Source of the DNA: an uncultured Lentisphaerota bacterium
GTDB taxonomy: Bacteria > Verrucomicrobiota > Kiritimatiellia > CAIQIC01
Length of the DNA: 64,000 bases
Reading direction: 5' to 3'
Assembly (NCBI GenBank): GCA_903896925.1
Contig: CAITZM010000175.1
Location: forward strand, 1 to 64,000
Shown: positions 1 through 8,753 of the stretch, in pieces
Layout: each line of letters opens with the position of its first letter
Position numbering within the stretch: the stretch's first letter is position 1
Notes under the pieces: model-generated
What the model saw: the letters and a program-made list of their open reading frames with translations, nothing else
The model's database searches: none
Told to the model about the DNA's origin: nothing
Position numbers and translations under genes: made by a program

Positions 1-333
1 GAGGGATTCTTACACGGTGACCAAACCACGTGGCGGCAGGTGTCCCACCTGCCGGTGCGTCGGGCGTCACGCCCGACCACCCAGCGCCACCACAGCCCGA
101 CTGGCGCACCAATCCAGGCGGCGGGACGCCGCCTGCACTGGCACGCGGGACGCGTGCCGCCACACAGCTCGAACAGCGTCTGCCGAACTGAAGCCACACC
201 CGTGGACGCGGCGGCCCGCCGCGTAATCCAAACCACAGGAAAAACGATGTGCCGCCGCATCCTCGAGGAACCAAGTTCCGCGGAATGCATCCGTCGTGTT
301 TCTCTCGGGGGCGGAAAATCTTGAGCGAGCAAC
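1..333. repeat. Intergenic stretch with four 19-bp palindromes
   Basis: I see no gene here. Four near-perfect 19-bp palindromes lie at 35-53, 59-77, 116-134 and 140-158; in each pair the starts are 24 bp apart. Arms include GGCAGG/CCTGCC, GTCGGGCG/CGCCCGAC and GGCACGCG/CGCGTGCC. Similar palindromes recur at 38048-38068 and 38084-38106, so this looks like a REP-like family. The stretch lies downstream of lysS and could also protect or end its transcript. Confidence 0.6.
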
Positions 334-1776
334 TCAGCCACGCGGCTTGAGCTGCGGGAAGAGGACGACATCGCGGATGCTCTCGGCGCCGGTCAGCACC
401 ATGATCAACCGGTCGATGCCGATGCCCATGCCGCCGGCAGGCGGCATGCCGTGCTCAAGCGCCTCAAGGAAGTCGGCATCGATCTTCGATGTGTCGCCCT
501 GGGCCTGCTCCTCGAACCGCTTGCGCTGCTCGATCGGATCGTTGAGCTCGCTGTAGCCGGGAGCGAGTTCGCGGCCGCGGACAACGAGCTCAAACACGTC
601 GACCACCGTCGGGTCGTCGGCGCAGGCCTTGGCCAGCGGCACGAGTTCCACGGGCAGGCGCGTGACGAACGTGGGATTGAGGAGCGTGCGCTCGACGAGT
701 TTCTCGTACACCTCGTGCGTGATCGCGCCGCGGTTCCAGTCGCCGGGCACGTCGAGGCCGAAGCCGCGCGCGCGTTCGCGGGCGGTTTCCAGCGGCAGAT
801 CGTACCAGTCGGCGCCGGCGCGCTCGAGGATCAGCTCGCGGTAGGTGACGATACGCCACGGCGAGGCGAGGTTGACGGCGAGTTCGCCCGCGCCGACCTG
901 CAGCGAGCCGAGCACCTTTTCCGCGACGGTGGTGACGAGGCTCTCGACCAGGCGCATCATGCTGCGGCAGTCGCCATAGGCCTCGTAGATCTCGACCATG
1001 GTGAACTCGGGATTGTGTGAGCGGTCGAGGCCCTCGTTGCGGAAATTGCGGTTCAACTCGTAGACCTTGTCGTAGCCGCCGACGAGCAGGCGCTTGAGGT
1101 AGAGTTCGGGGGCGATGCGCAGGAACATGTCGGCGCTCAGGGCCTCGTAGCGGGTCTTGAACGGGTTGGCCGCTGCGCCGCCGGCCATCGGCTGGATCAT
1201 CGGCGTTTCGACCTCGGCGAAGCCGCGGGCGCCGAGGAAGGCGCGGAGTTCGGTGAGGACGCGCGTGCGGCGGTCGAAGAGCTGGCGTACTTCGGGGTTG
1301 GCGATCAGGTCGAGGTAGCGCTGGCGGTAGCGGATCTCCACATCCTGCAGGCCGTGCCATTTTTCCGGCAGCGGCAGCAGCGCCTTGGACAGCAGCGTCC
1401 ATTTCTCGGCCTTGACCGATTTTTCGCCGGTCCGGGTGACGAACAGCGGGCCTTCGACGCCGACATGGTCGCCGAGGTCGATGAATTCGAAGGCGGCAAA
1501 GGCCGCCTCGCCGACGGCGTCCTTTTTTACATAGATCTGGAGCCGGTCCGGGCCGTCCTGGATGTGGGCAAAGATGCTCTTGCCCATCTGGCGCTTGGAG
1601 ACGACGCGGCCGGCGACGCGCACGGCGGCGTTTTCCGCAAAGGCCGCGAGCGTCGCGGCGACCGTGCCGGTGCGCTCGAAGGCTGCGCCGAACGGCGACT
1701 GGCCGAACTCCTGCAACTTCTGCAGGTTGATCAGCCGCTGCTGCCGGAATTCATTTTCTTTCGGTCCGTGTTCCAT
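334..1776 (-). CDS. lysS: Lysyl-tRNA synthetase (class II)
   Basis: Cytoplasmic enzyme charging tRNA-Lys with lysine using ATP. At 480 residues it is slightly shorter than the usual 490-505. The N-terminal OB-fold anticodon-binding domain (about residues 50-150, with VRVAGRVVSKRQMGKSIFAH) is followed by the class II catalytic core. Motif 2 is RNFRNEGLDRSHNPEF and motif 3 is GMGIGIDRLIMVL at about residue 449, close to the C-terminus as expected. The ATG at 1776 gives an N-terminus typical of bacterial LysS. It lies 83 bp downstream of purU on the same strand, so the two may be cotranscribed. Confidence 0.96.
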   Translation of the reverse strand: MEHGPKENEFRQQRLINLQKLQEFGQSPFGAAFERTGTVAATLAAFAENAAVRVAGRVVSKRQMGKSIFAHIQDGPDRLQIYVKKDAVGEAAFAAFEFIDLGDHVGVEGPLFVTRTGEKSVKAEKWTLLSKALLPLPEKWHGLQDVEIRYRQRYLDLIANPEVRQLFDRRTRVLTELRAFLGARGFAEVETPMIQPMAGGAAANPFKTRYEALSADMFLRIAPELYLKRLLVGGYDKVYELNRNFRNEGLDRSHNPEFTMVEIYEAYGDCRSMMRLVESLVTTVAEKVLGSLQVGAGELAVNLASPWRIVTYRELILERAGADWYDLPLETARERARGFGLDVPGDWNRGAITHEVYEKLVERTLLNPTFVTRLPVELVPLAKACADDPTVVDVFELVVRGRELAPGYSELNDPIEQRKRFEEQAQGDTSKIDADFLEALEHGMPPAGGMGIGIDRLIMVLTGAESIRDVVLFPQLKPRG

Positions 1777-1859
1777 GATGAGTACCTTTCGAATGCAAAT
1801 AGCGCGCTGAGATTAGAGGCCGCTGGCCGGCAAGTCAAGGGAGCGGGCGCGGCCGGCGG

Positions 1860-2726
1860 TCAGTCGAAGATGACGGTCTTGTTGCCGTGGACGAGCAGCT
1901 TGTGCTGCAGGTGCAGCCAGACGGCGCGGGCGAGCACGATCTTCTCAAGGTCCTGCCCCTTGCGGACGAGTTCCTCGACGCTGTCCTTGTGGCTGACGCG
2001 GATGATATCCTGCGCGATGATCGGCCCCTGGTCCAGGTCGGCGGTGGCGTAGTGGCCGGTGGCACCGATGATCTTGACGCCGCGCGCATAGGCGGCGTGG
2101 TAGGGCTTGGCGCCGACGAACGCGGGCAGGAACGAGTGGTGGATGTTGATGATGCGGTTGGGGAAGGCCCCGATCAGGACGGGCGAAAGGATCTGCATGT
2201 AGCGGGCCAGCACGACGAGGTCCACCTGCTGCTCGCTCATCAGTTCCACCGCGCGCCGCTCCTGCACGGCCTTGGTCTCCGGCGTCATCGGCAGGTATTC
2301 GAAGCGGATGCCGAAGTTGCGCACCAGCGGGCCGAGATCGGGGTGGTTGCTGATGACCAGCGGGATCTGGACCGGCCATTCGCCGGACTCGAAGCGCCCC
2401 AGCACGTCAAACAGGCAGTGCGACTGCTTGGAGACGAAGACGGCGATGCGCTGGACGACGTCGGAGAAATGCAGCCGCCAGTCCATGCGGAACTGTTCCG
2501 CCAGCGCCCGGAACGCGGCGGGGATGTCCTCGCGCGCGAGCCCGAAGCCCACGACTTCCCATTCGATGCGCATGAAGAAGACGTTCTGCTCCAGATCCAC
2601 ATGCTGGTCGAGGTAGAGGATGTTGCCGCGATGCTGCAGCAGGAAGCCGGTGACCGCGTTGACGATCCCGCGCTGGTCCGGGCAGGAGATCAGCAGCACC
2701 GCCGAAGCTGGAGAAGATTTGCTCAT
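1860..2726 (-). CDS. purU: Formyltetrahydrofolate deformylase
   Basis: Hydrolyses 10-formyl-THF to formate and THF, balancing one-carbon pools. Length 288 residues, the usual size. The N-terminal ACT domain has LLISCPDQRGIVNAVTGFL. The C-terminal formyltransferase-fold domain carries the active-site stretch NIHHSFLPAF and GATGHYATADLDQGPII, typical of PurU. I chose the ATG at 2726 (MSKSSPASAV) over an upstream in-frame TTG at 2765, because the ACT domain begins right after it. No strong Shine-Dalgarno site is visible. It precedes lysS on the same strand. Confidence 0.93.
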   Translation of the reverse strand: MSKSSPASAVLLISCPDQRGIVNAVTGFLLQHRGNILYLDQHVDLEQNVFFMRIEWEVVGFGLAREDIPAAFRALAEQFRMDWRLHFSDVVQRIAVFVSKQSHCLFDVLGRFESGEWPVQIPLVISNHPDLGPLVRNFGIRFEYLPMTPETKAVQERRAVELMSEQQVDLVVLARYMQILSPVLIGAFPNRIINIHHSFLPAFVGAKPYHAAYARGVKIIGATGHYATADLDQGPIIAQDIIRVSHKDSVEELVRKGQDLEKIVLARAVWLHLQHKLLVHGNKTVIFD

Positions 2727-2780
2727 AAGCGGGATTTTATACTGGCTTCCGGCCCCAGGTCTCAAGCATCATCTTCATGC

Positions 2781-2823
2781 ATGGTGGATGGTTGAGGGTG
2801 AATGGTAAAGGGCGAAGGGTGGA
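2781..2823. repeat. Degenerate heptamer array
   Basis: Units of seven bases such as GGATGGT, TGAGGGT, GAATGGT and GAAGGGT follow each other without spacers. This is the same kind of 7-bp-periodic sequence seen at 51713-51800, 14664-14704, 34921-34961 and 56088-56205. It is non-coding and lies upstream of purU. Confidence 0.6.
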
Positions 2824-2910
2824 CATGCTGATGCACAGGGAACATTTTGAGCACAAAGCCGATAACGGTATCCTCGGCTATGGCACAACGCCGGCGGTGG
2901 CGTTTCTCTC

Positions 2911-3051
2911 ATGCGCTCTGACGCTGATGATATCGCCGCGGAGGCTCCGGGTGCCTACACGGACGACAGCCGCGCGGTCGAGGCGACGCACGCCGCCGGG
3001 CTCGCTCGCAAAGTCGCCCAACTCGCGCCGCTGGCCTGCGTGAAAGGGTGA
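2911..3051 (+). pseudogene. C-terminal relic of an RtcB-type RNA ligase
   Basis: This frame encodes about 46 residues ending in GLARKVAQLAPLACVKG and a stop, with IAAEAPGAYTDD before it. RtcB proteins end in a very similar way (EEAPGAYKDV, then ARRVARLRPLACIKG). RtcB seals 2',3'-cyclic phosphate and 5'-OH RNA ends; its catalytic residues lie upstream and are absent here, and the frame is closed by a TAA at 2863-2865. It is therefore most likely the remains of a deleted rtcB. Its stop is 4 bp from the phosphoribosyltransferase start, consistent with a former operon. Identification is from the C-terminal signature only. Confidence 0.6.
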
Positions 3052-3055
3052 CGCC

Positions 3056-3685
3056 ATGCAATTCGCCGACCGCAACGAAGCAGCGGACAAACTGGCCGAC
3101 CGGCTGGCGCCGTACCGTGGCCGGCGGCCGCTCGTGCTGGGCGTCCCGCGCGGCGGGGTGGTGCTGGCGGCGCGCATCGCCGAACGGCTGGCGGGCGACG
3201 TGGACGTGGTGCTCACCCACAAGCTCGGCGCGCCGGGCGAGCCGGAAGTGGCCATCGGCGCCATTGACGAAAGCGGTCATGTTTTCCTGAACGACCCGCG
3301 CTGGCGGCGCGAGCAGGCTGCCTATCTCGCGCGCGTGGCGGCCGGCCAGCTGGCGGAACTGCGCCGCCGGCGAAACCTGTTCTCCGCCGGGCGTGCGGCG
3401 CACGATCCCGCCGGCCGGCTTGTCATCGTCACCGACGATGGCCTCGCCACCGGCGCTACGATGCTCGCGGCCCTGCGCGTTGTGCGGGCGTGCCAGCCGG
3501 AGCGGCTGATCGTCGCGGTGCCGGTCGCGCCGCCGGATACGCTGGAGAAGGTCGCCGCGCTTGCCGACGAAACGGTCTGCCTGGAGGCGCCGTCCTGGTT
3601 CACGGCTGTCGGCCAGTTTTACCTCGACTTCGGCCAGGTGGAGGACGCCGAGGTCGTGGAACTTTTGCAGGGCAAACGCAGATGA
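3056..3685 (+). CDS. Phosphoribosyltransferase-domain protein
   Basis: A 209-residue type I phosphoribosyltransferase fold protein of the COG1926 kind. The PRPP-binding loop is visible as VIVTDDGLATGATM (about residues 122-135), and the N-terminal region has LVLGVPRGGVVLAARIA. The ATG at 3056 is preceded by AAAGGG at good spacing. Substrate is unknown: members of this family are often found near RtcB or stress genes, and here the gene directly follows an rtcB relic. It is probably a cytoplasmic enzyme, but a base-salvage activity cannot be assumed. Confidence 0.85.
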   Translation: MQFADRNEAADKLADRLAPYRGRRPLVLGVPRGGVVLAARIAERLAGDVDVVLTHKLGAPGEPEVAIGAIDESGHVFLNDPRWRREQAAYLARVAAGQLAELRRRRNLFSAGRAAHDPAGRLVIVTDDGLATGATMLAALRVVRACQPERLIVAVPVAPPDTLEKVAALADETVCLEAPSWFTAVGQFYLDFGQVEDAEVVELLQGKRR

Positions 3686-3810
3686 ACCACAGCGATTACA
3701 GAGGAAGGCAGCTGTTCGCGAAGAGATGCCCCTGCGCCCTCTGTGGTTAAACGCTTTTCTGCCGGCCAGGCTTGACTCATCGCGGGCCGAACTTGATGAT
3801 GTGCCCACCT

Positions 3811-4506
3811 ATGAAAAACCTAGATGCAGTGATCTTCGATTTCGACGGCGTGCTGGTGGACTCCGAGCCGTTTCATCAACTGGCGATCAACGCGGTGCTT
3901 GCCCCGCTGGGCTTGGAATTATCGCAGGAGGCCTATGAGGAGCACTACCTTGGCTTTGATGACCGCGGCGTGTTCAAGCATCGCTACCAGGTGGCGCACC
4001 GTCAGCTGGAGCAGGTGGAGTTGCAGCGCCTGGTGGAGGCGAAAGCCGAGGCTTTTACGCAGTTGATCGAGGAGCGTGGCATCCAGCCGTTCCCCGGCGC
4101 GGTGGAACTGCTTGCGGCGCTCAAGGCGCAGGACGTGCCGCGGGCGCTGTGCACCGGCGCGACCCATCGCGATGTGGCCACCATCCTGCACAAGGTCAAA
4201 AGCCTGGACGTGTTCGATGCCATCGTCACCACCGACGAAGTGGCCGCGAGCAAGCCCGACCCCACCTGCTATCGCCTCGCCCTCGAAAAACTCTGGCTGG
4301 CGCACCCGCAGCGCCACCTGCGTCCCCTGCACACGCTCGCGATCGAGGATTCGCCGTGGGGCATCGAGGCCGCCAGGGGCGCGGGCCTGCGCGTCGCCGG
4401 GGTGGAAACCAGCTATGCCGCGCCGCGCCTGCACCAGGCCCACTTCACGCTGCCCGGCCTCGAGGGCATCACGCCCGCGGCGTTGGACGAGCTGCTGGCG
4501 CGCTGA
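3811..4506 (+). CDS. HAD-superfamily phosphatase (beta-phosphoglucomutase-like)
   Basis: Haloacid dehalogenase hydrolase of about 231 residues. Motif I is DFDGVLVDSE (nucleophile and acid/base Asp), motif II lies in CTGATHRD, the Lys of motif III in ASKPDP, and motif IV in AIEDSPWGIEAARGAG. A helical cap follows motif I, as in the phosphoglycolate phosphatase/beta-phosphoglucomutase subgroup. The ATG at 3811 places motif I at residue 9; in-frame ATGs at 3796 and 3799 and a TTG at 3772 are less likely. No clear ribosome site is seen. The substrate is not predictable. A second member lies at 28336. Confidence 0.87.
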   Translation: MKNLDAVIFDFDGVLVDSEPFHQLAINAVLAPLGLELSQEAYEEHYLGFDDRGVFKHRYQVAHRQLEQVELQRLVEAKAEAFTQLIEERGIQPFPGAVELLAALKAQDVPRALCTGATHRDVATILHKVKSLDVFDAIVTTDEVAASKPDPTCYRLALEKLWLAHPQRHLRPLHTLAIEDSPWGIEAARGAGLRVAGVETSYAAPRLHQAHFTLPGLEGITPAALDELLAR

Positions 4507-4625
4507 TGGGCCGACGTGTGACGCCTGTCCTCAGCGGAGTTGCGCGCGGGGCTCTCTTGGCGGCATGACACGCCGCTTCAGCTGCGTGAGCCGTTATGGG
4601 CCTAGCTCTGGGCTATTTTTGGGAG

Positions 4626-4650
4626 GGCGCGGCGTTGCCGCGCCTTGCTT
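4626..4650 (+). terminator. Candidate hairpin terminator between convergent genes
   Basis: GGCGCGGC-GTT-GCCGCGCC (8-bp perfect stem, 4626-4644) followed by TTGCTTT on the plus strand. It lies between the HAD phosphatase (+) and the pseudouridine synthase (-). The T-tract is imperfect, so strength is uncertain. Confidence 0.4.
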
Positions 4651-5642
4651 TACTGTTTCCGCAGTTCCATCAGCAGCGCCGCCATGTCGGCAGGCAGCGG
4701 AGCTTCCAGGTCCAGCACCTGCTGAGTCCGCGGATGCAGGATCCGCAACTGCGAGGCATGCAGCGCCTGCCGGTCGAGCCGCAAGAGCGTGCGATCCTCC
4801 TCGGTCAGCTGGTCCTGGCAGAAGCGGATGAACAGCGCCGCGTCGTAGCCGTAGAGTTTGTCGCCGACGACGGGGAAACCGATGCTTTGCAGCGTCGCCC
4901 GGAGTTGGTGCAGGCGGCCTGTGGTTGGGGTGGCCTCGACGAGGCTGACCGGGCCAGCGCTTTTCCCAGGTTTGGAAAAAACGGGGATGACGGTTTCCAA
5001 GACCTGAAATACCGTCTCGGCCCACTGGCTGGCCTGGCCTTCCGGCGCCACCTCGGCGGCGACGAATTTCACTTTCTTCCTCACCGGTGAGGCGGTGTCC
5101 GGCAGCAGCAGCCCGCGGGCCTCGACGCGCGGAGGGAACACCCCCTCGACGAGCACGAGGTATTTCTTCTCGACGCGGCGCGAGCTGAATTCGGCGTTGA
5201 GCAGCTTGCCCGCCTCGGCCGTTTTGGCCACGATGGTCAGGCCGGAGGTCTCGCGGTCGAGCCGGTTGACCAGCAGCGGCTGCTCCAGGCCGAAGCGCGT
5301 CTTGAGCACGGCCCAGAGCGTGTGGTGGAAGTAGCGTCCGCTGGGATGGCACGGCAGGTTCGGGGGCTTGTTGATCACCAGCAGTTCGGCGTCTTCGAAC
5401 AGCACCGTGACGTCGAGGTTGACGCGCGGCTCGGGGAGGTCGTCGGCGAGATACTCGACGACATCATTTTGCGCCAGCACCTGTGAGCCGAGGGCCGTCT
5501 GGTCGCCGATCTGGACGCGCCCCTGCGCGATGCGCTCGCCCCAGCCGGCCTCGTCATGATAGGGGAACCGCCGGACGAGATACGCCAATAAAGTGAGCCC
5601 CGCGAAGGGCGGCAGGATGCGGGATTGGATGCGGCGTTTCAT
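4650..5642 (-). CDS. RluA-family pseudouridine synthase
   Basis: Converts uridine to pseudouridine in rRNA or tRNA. About 330 residues. A weak S4-like N-terminal region (VQIGDQTALGSQVLAQNDVVEY) is followed by the catalytic core with VNRLDRETSGLTIVAKT (catalytic Asp in RLDRETSG) and a GRLHQLRATL motif. The ATG at 5642 is preferred over an upstream TTG at 5696. Between the last two motifs there is about a dozen extra residues (VFSKPGKSAG) compared with typical RluA proteins. They coincide with a copy of the dispersed paired-palindrome element at 4961-5010. The exact target uridine cannot be told. Confidence 0.9.
   Translation of the reverse strand: MKRRIQSRILPPFAGLTLLAYLVRRFPYHDEAGWGERIAQGRVQIGDQTALGSQVLAQNDVVEYLADDLPEPRVNLDVTVLFEDAELLVINKPPNLPCHPSGRYFHHTLWAVLKTRFGLEQPLLVNRLDRETSGLTIVAKTAEAGKLLNAEFSSRRVEKKYLVLVEGVFPPRVEARGLLLPDTASPVRKKVKFVAAEVAPEGQASQWAETVFQVLETVIPVFSKPGKSAGPVSLVEATPTTGRLHQLRATLQSIGFPVVGDKLYGYDAALFIRFCQDQLTEEDRTLLRLDRQALHASQLRILHPRTQQVLDLEAPLPADMAALLMELRKQ
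4961..5010. repeat. Paired-palindrome element, copy inside a coding sequence
   Basis: A first palindrome-like block, CCCAGGTTTGGAAAAA, and a second, TTTCCAAGACCTGAAA (4994-5009), are about 31-33 bp apart. It is read in frame in the pseudouridine synthase gene as FQVLETVIPVFSKPGK. Other copies: 12724-12773, 28188-28235, 37170-37218, 45487-45533, 54844-54895, and a half copy at 58553-58569. Confidence 0.65.
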
Positions 5643-5761
5643 ATGGCGCGCCTTGTTTCCACCCGGCGGGCCTCGATAGCAAGCGCGAAGATGCAAGGGA
5701 ATTGCTTTGATTTGCGCGTGCCCATCCGATAAAAATCTCCCGGCGACGGGAGAAGCAGCTT

Positions 5762-6091
5762 ATGTCCATGGTGTACGATCCAGTTTCGAGGGAGTTCCGG
5801 CCGCGGGAAACGCGCGGGGAAAAACCGTCGCCTGTGGATCTGACACAGCTGCCTGTTGATGAGCCCGTGCGGAAACCCAGCGTCGAGGGCGAGCCGCCGC
5901 GGGCGCGGCGCCGGACGAGCATGCGCCACCGCCGTCGCCTTCGCGAAATGATATTTTATGTGCTGTTCGTGTTGCTGAGCGGCGGGCTCATCTGGGCCAC
6001 GGTCTGGGCTTGGAGCCTCTCGCGGCATCACAGCGTTCCCTCGCAGGACCGGTCGCCGGTCAGCCGCTTCTGGCAGAGCACCACCGAATGA
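5762..6091 (+). CDS. Small single-pass membrane protein, unknown function
   Basis: A 109-residue protein with a charged, proline-rich N-terminal half (residues 1-55, Arg-rich near RARRRTSMRHRRR) and one hydrophobic segment (FYVLFVLLSGGLIWATVWAW, about residues 64-84). The Arg-rich stretch before the segment predicts a cytoplasmic N-terminus. The start ATG at 5762 is preceded by GGGAGAAG about 6-8 bases upstream, a plausible ribosome site. No known family is recognised, and it has no partner in the same direction. Confidence 0.6.
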   Translation: MSMVYDPVSREFRPRETRGEKPSPVDLTQLPVDEPVRKPSVEGEPPRARRRTSMRHRRRLREMIFYVLFVLLSGGLIWATVWAWSLSRHHSVPSQDRSPVSRFWQSTTE

Positions 6092-6150
6092 GACCTCCGT
6101 CGCCGGCCGCTCCCCGTTTTTCGCCCGCTGCACGGCCTTGCAGAGTCTGA

Positions 6151-7392
6151 TCAGCCATTGAACTCTGCGATGGCCTCGAACATGGCGACGATGTTCTGCG
6201 GCGGCACTTCCGGCAGGATGTTGTGGACGGTGTTGCACACGAAGCCCCCGCCGGGCGCGAAGATCTCCAGCCGCTGTTTCACATGCTCCTTGACCTGCGC
6301 CGGGGTGGCGCGGTTGAGGATCGTGCGTGTGTCGCAGCCGCCGCCCCAGAAGCAGATGTCGGTCCCGAACTCGCGCTTGAGCCGCGCGGGATCCATGTCA
6401 CGACAGGTGGTCTGCACGGGGTTGATCACGTCGTAGCCGGCCTCGATCAGGTCGGGCAGCAGCTCGTGGATCGAGCCGCAGGAATGCAACATCGTTTTTG
6501 CCGTCGAGTGTTTATGGGCGAACGCGCACAGTTGCGCGTGGCGCGGCTTGAACAGTTTGCGGTAGACCTCCGCCGACATGAACGGGCCGCTGTCCATGCC
6601 AAGATCGTCGCCGAACTTCAGGATGTCCACCACGTCGCCGACGGCCTCGCAGATCTTTGCCAGCCCGGCCAGGTGGACTTCCATCAAGGCGTCCAGCAGG
6701 CGTTCCACCTCGTCCTGCTCGGCGTAGGTATCCATCAGGAAGTTATCCAGCCGGCGCAGGAAGGTGCCCCACTCGAACAGATTGCAACCGCACGCCATCA
6801 GGATGGCGCGGTCGGTTTGCTGGCGCAGTTCGATGGCGCGCCGGCGCAGTTGCTGCCAGAAATCCGGCTCGCTCGCGTGGTCCCACGGACTGTGCGCGAA
6901 AGCAGCCCAGAGAACCTTGCCCATCACGTCGCGGAGCCCGGTGTAGTCGGCCGGATAGCCGTCGAGATACGGGAAACAAGATTGGTCGAAGAACGTTCCG
7001 CCGGCGGGCATGTGCGCGATGTCGGTGCCGTCGCGGTGGCGCGCGATGAACGAGCCGTCCGCTTGGCGTTCGGGGTGGAACCAGACCGGGTATTGCGCGT
7101 TCTGCCCGTCGGCGAGCGTGATGCTGTACCAGTCGGTGTCGCGCTGATTGAAAGCGCGGCCTAGGTCCACCACATCGATCGCGAAGCGGTCGAGGAGGGC
7201 GTCCTCCGGCTGCGCGAGCTGCTGGACCACGTCGTAGACGCGCGTGTGTCCGCTTGTGAGCCCGAGGTGCCGCTTGAGGTGGCCATAGGCGATGGCGGAA
7301 ATGCCGGAGCTGGCTGTCGCACCGAAATCCACCGGGACGCGGTCCGGCTGGCGATGCTCGATGGCGGCGAGAATGCGTTCGCGTGAAGTCAT
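6151..7392 (-). CDS. UroD-family protein (putative corrinoid/cobalamin-type methyltransferase)
   Basis: A 413-residue member of the uroporphyrinogen decarboxylase/MtaA/CmuA superfamily. It starts MTSRERILAAIEHRQPDRVP, characteristic of the family, and contains MLHSCGSI and the late GGGFVCNTVHNILPEVPPQN segment. The HSCGS motif supplies a possible metal-binding His-Cys pair. In the methyltransferase branch a zinc-bound thiol group is methylated; in heme synthesis uroporphyrinogen III is decarboxylated. The absence of other heme genes and the sugar-degradation neighbours argue for the former or for an uncharacterised role. Its start overlaps the stop of the PQQ-like gene by 4 bp, so the two are translationally coupled. 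Confidence 0.8.
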   Translation of the reverse strand: MTSRERILAAIEHRQPDRVPVDFGATASSGISAIAYGHLKRHLGLTSGHTRVYDVVQQLAQPEDALLDRFAIDVVDLGRAFNQRDTDWYSITLADGQNAQYPVWFHPERQADGSFIARHRDGTDIAHMPAGGTFFDQSCFPYLDGYPADYTGLRDVMGKVLWAAFAHSPWDHASEPDFWQQLRRRAIELRQQTDRAILMACGCNLFEWGTFLRRLDNFLMDTYAEQDEVERLLDALMEVHLAGLAKICEAVGDVVDILKFGDDLGMDSGPFMSAEVYRKLFKPRHAQLCAFAHKHSTAKTMLHSCGSIHELLPDLIEAGYDVINPVQTTCRDMDPARLKREFGTDICFWGGGCDTRTILNRATPAQVKEHVKQRLEIFAPGGGFVCNTVHNILPEVPPQNIVAMFEAIAEFNG

Positions 7393-8753
7393 GGCGAAGC
7401 CTCAGGGTTGATGGTGGATGCTGAACGGTTGCTGGAGCGCAGGTCATAGCACAGCACGCGGGGTGGGGTGGCGTGGATGGCGTCGCGTTTGTTCTGGCAG
7501 ATGTAGAGCAGGCCGTTGGCGAGCGCGGGCGGCGACCACGCATCGCCGGCGAGGAACAGGTGCACGCGGCCCAGTTCGCGGTAGCCGAGCGGGTTGAGGT
7601 CGAGCCAGAGCAGGTCGCCGTATTCGCCAAGGCAGAGGCAGCGGCCATCGGCCAGCAACAACAACGCGCAACGTGCCGTGCCGGTGGTGATTTCGCGCGG
7701 ACCGGTCGGCGACGGGACGGTGTCGGCCCACATGGGTTTCTCGCGCCAGAGCTCGCGCCCGGTTTTCAGATCCACAGCGACGAGAAAAGCATCGCCGGGA
7801 CCGTGGCCATCCACGCCGTAGAGCGTGGCGCCTTTTTCCACGGCGATCATGAAGTGCGTGCCGAAATGCTTGTTCGTCCACACCGCCCGGCAAGCGCCGG
7901 ACTTGTCCACGTCGAGCAGTACGCCGCCCGCGCCGTAGCATTCGGAGATGAAAACCTGGTCGCCGATGGCGACCGGCGCGGAGCCGTTGACCGATTCATA
8001 GCGCTTGCCGCGCCACGGGAAACGTCCGGTGATTTTCCCGTCGGCGGGATCGAGCACGAGCAACCCGCCGGTGGGCGGCTCGCTCTCGCCGCCCGCCAAA
8101 ACGAGCACGCGGCGCTCGCCGTGCAGCGTCGCCAGCACCGGCGTCGCGTAGCTCGGGCCCCATGCGTCGCTGGTGCTCCACACAACCTTGCCGGTGCGTA
8201 CATCGAAGGCGACGACCGCGGCGCCGTCGCCGCCGACGTTGACGATCAGCTTGCCGTCCACGGCCAACGGAGTGGAGCCGACGCCGAAGAAATTCTGCTT
8301 CACCTTGAATTCCTTGAGCACGTCGTGCTGCCAGCGCACCGCGCCGGTCGCCAGTTCGAGACAGTGCAACTGGCCGTCGGCGCCGTAGGTGAAGACCGCG
8401 TCGCCGGCGATCACCGGGCTGCAGCGCGGGCCGTGGTTGTAGCCGTAGCGGTCGCGATAGGCGGTGGGATAGGTGAAGCGCCAGAGCTGCTTGCCGTCCT
8501 GCGCGTCCATGCAATCCACGGCGGCTTTGTCTTCAAGCCGATGGAAGAGAACCAGCTTGCCGCCGGCGATGGCGGGCGCGGCGTAGCCATCGCCCTTTGG
8601 CACCGACCAGACGAGACGCGGCCCGCCCTCGGGAAACTCGCGCAGCAGGTTCGTCTCCGTGCTGTGCATGTCATAGGTAGGCCCGAGCATCGTCGGCCAG
8701 TCGCCCGCGCGGCAGAGGCCGGCGAGCAGAACCAGCACACAAGCAAGACTCAA
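7389..8753 (-). CDS. Secreted PQQ-like beta-propeller protein
   Basis: About 454 residues. A hydrophobic signal peptide (SLACVLVLLAGLCRA) is followed by repeated PQQ-like blades, e.g. LWRFTYPT, VRWQHDV, GKVVWSTSDAWG and GRELWREKPMW, predicting a periplasmic or exported propeller of the BamB/quinoprotein-like fold. An open frame continues upstream to 9083, but that part is translated palindromic repeat DNA. I therefore place the start at the TTG at 8753, with AGGTG just upstream; this start is uncertain. It overlaps the UroD-family gene by 4 bp. The function is unknown, possibly binding or oxidising a sugar. Confidence 0.75.
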   Translation of the reverse strand: MSLACVLVLLAGLCRAGDWPTMLGPTYDMHSTETNLLREFPEGGPRLVWSVPKGDGYAAPAIAGGKLVLFHRLEDKAAVDCMDAQDGKQLWRFTYPTAYRDRYGYNHGPRCSPVIAGDAVFTYGADGQLHCLELATGAVRWQHDVLKEFKVKQNFFGVGSTPLAVDGKLIVNVGGDGAAVVAFDVRTGKVVWSTSDAWGPSYATPVLATLHGERRVLVLAGGESEPPTGGLLVLDPADGKITGRFPWRGKRYESVNGSAPVAIGDQVFISECYGAGGVLLDVDKSGACRAVWTNKHFGTHFMIAVEKGATLYGVDGHGPGDAFLVAVDLKTGRELWREKPMWADTVPSPTGPREITTGTARCALLLLADGRCLCLGEYGDLLWLDLNPLGYRELGRVHLFLAGDAWSPPALANGLLYICQNKRDAIHATPPRVLCYDLRSSNRSASTINPEASP

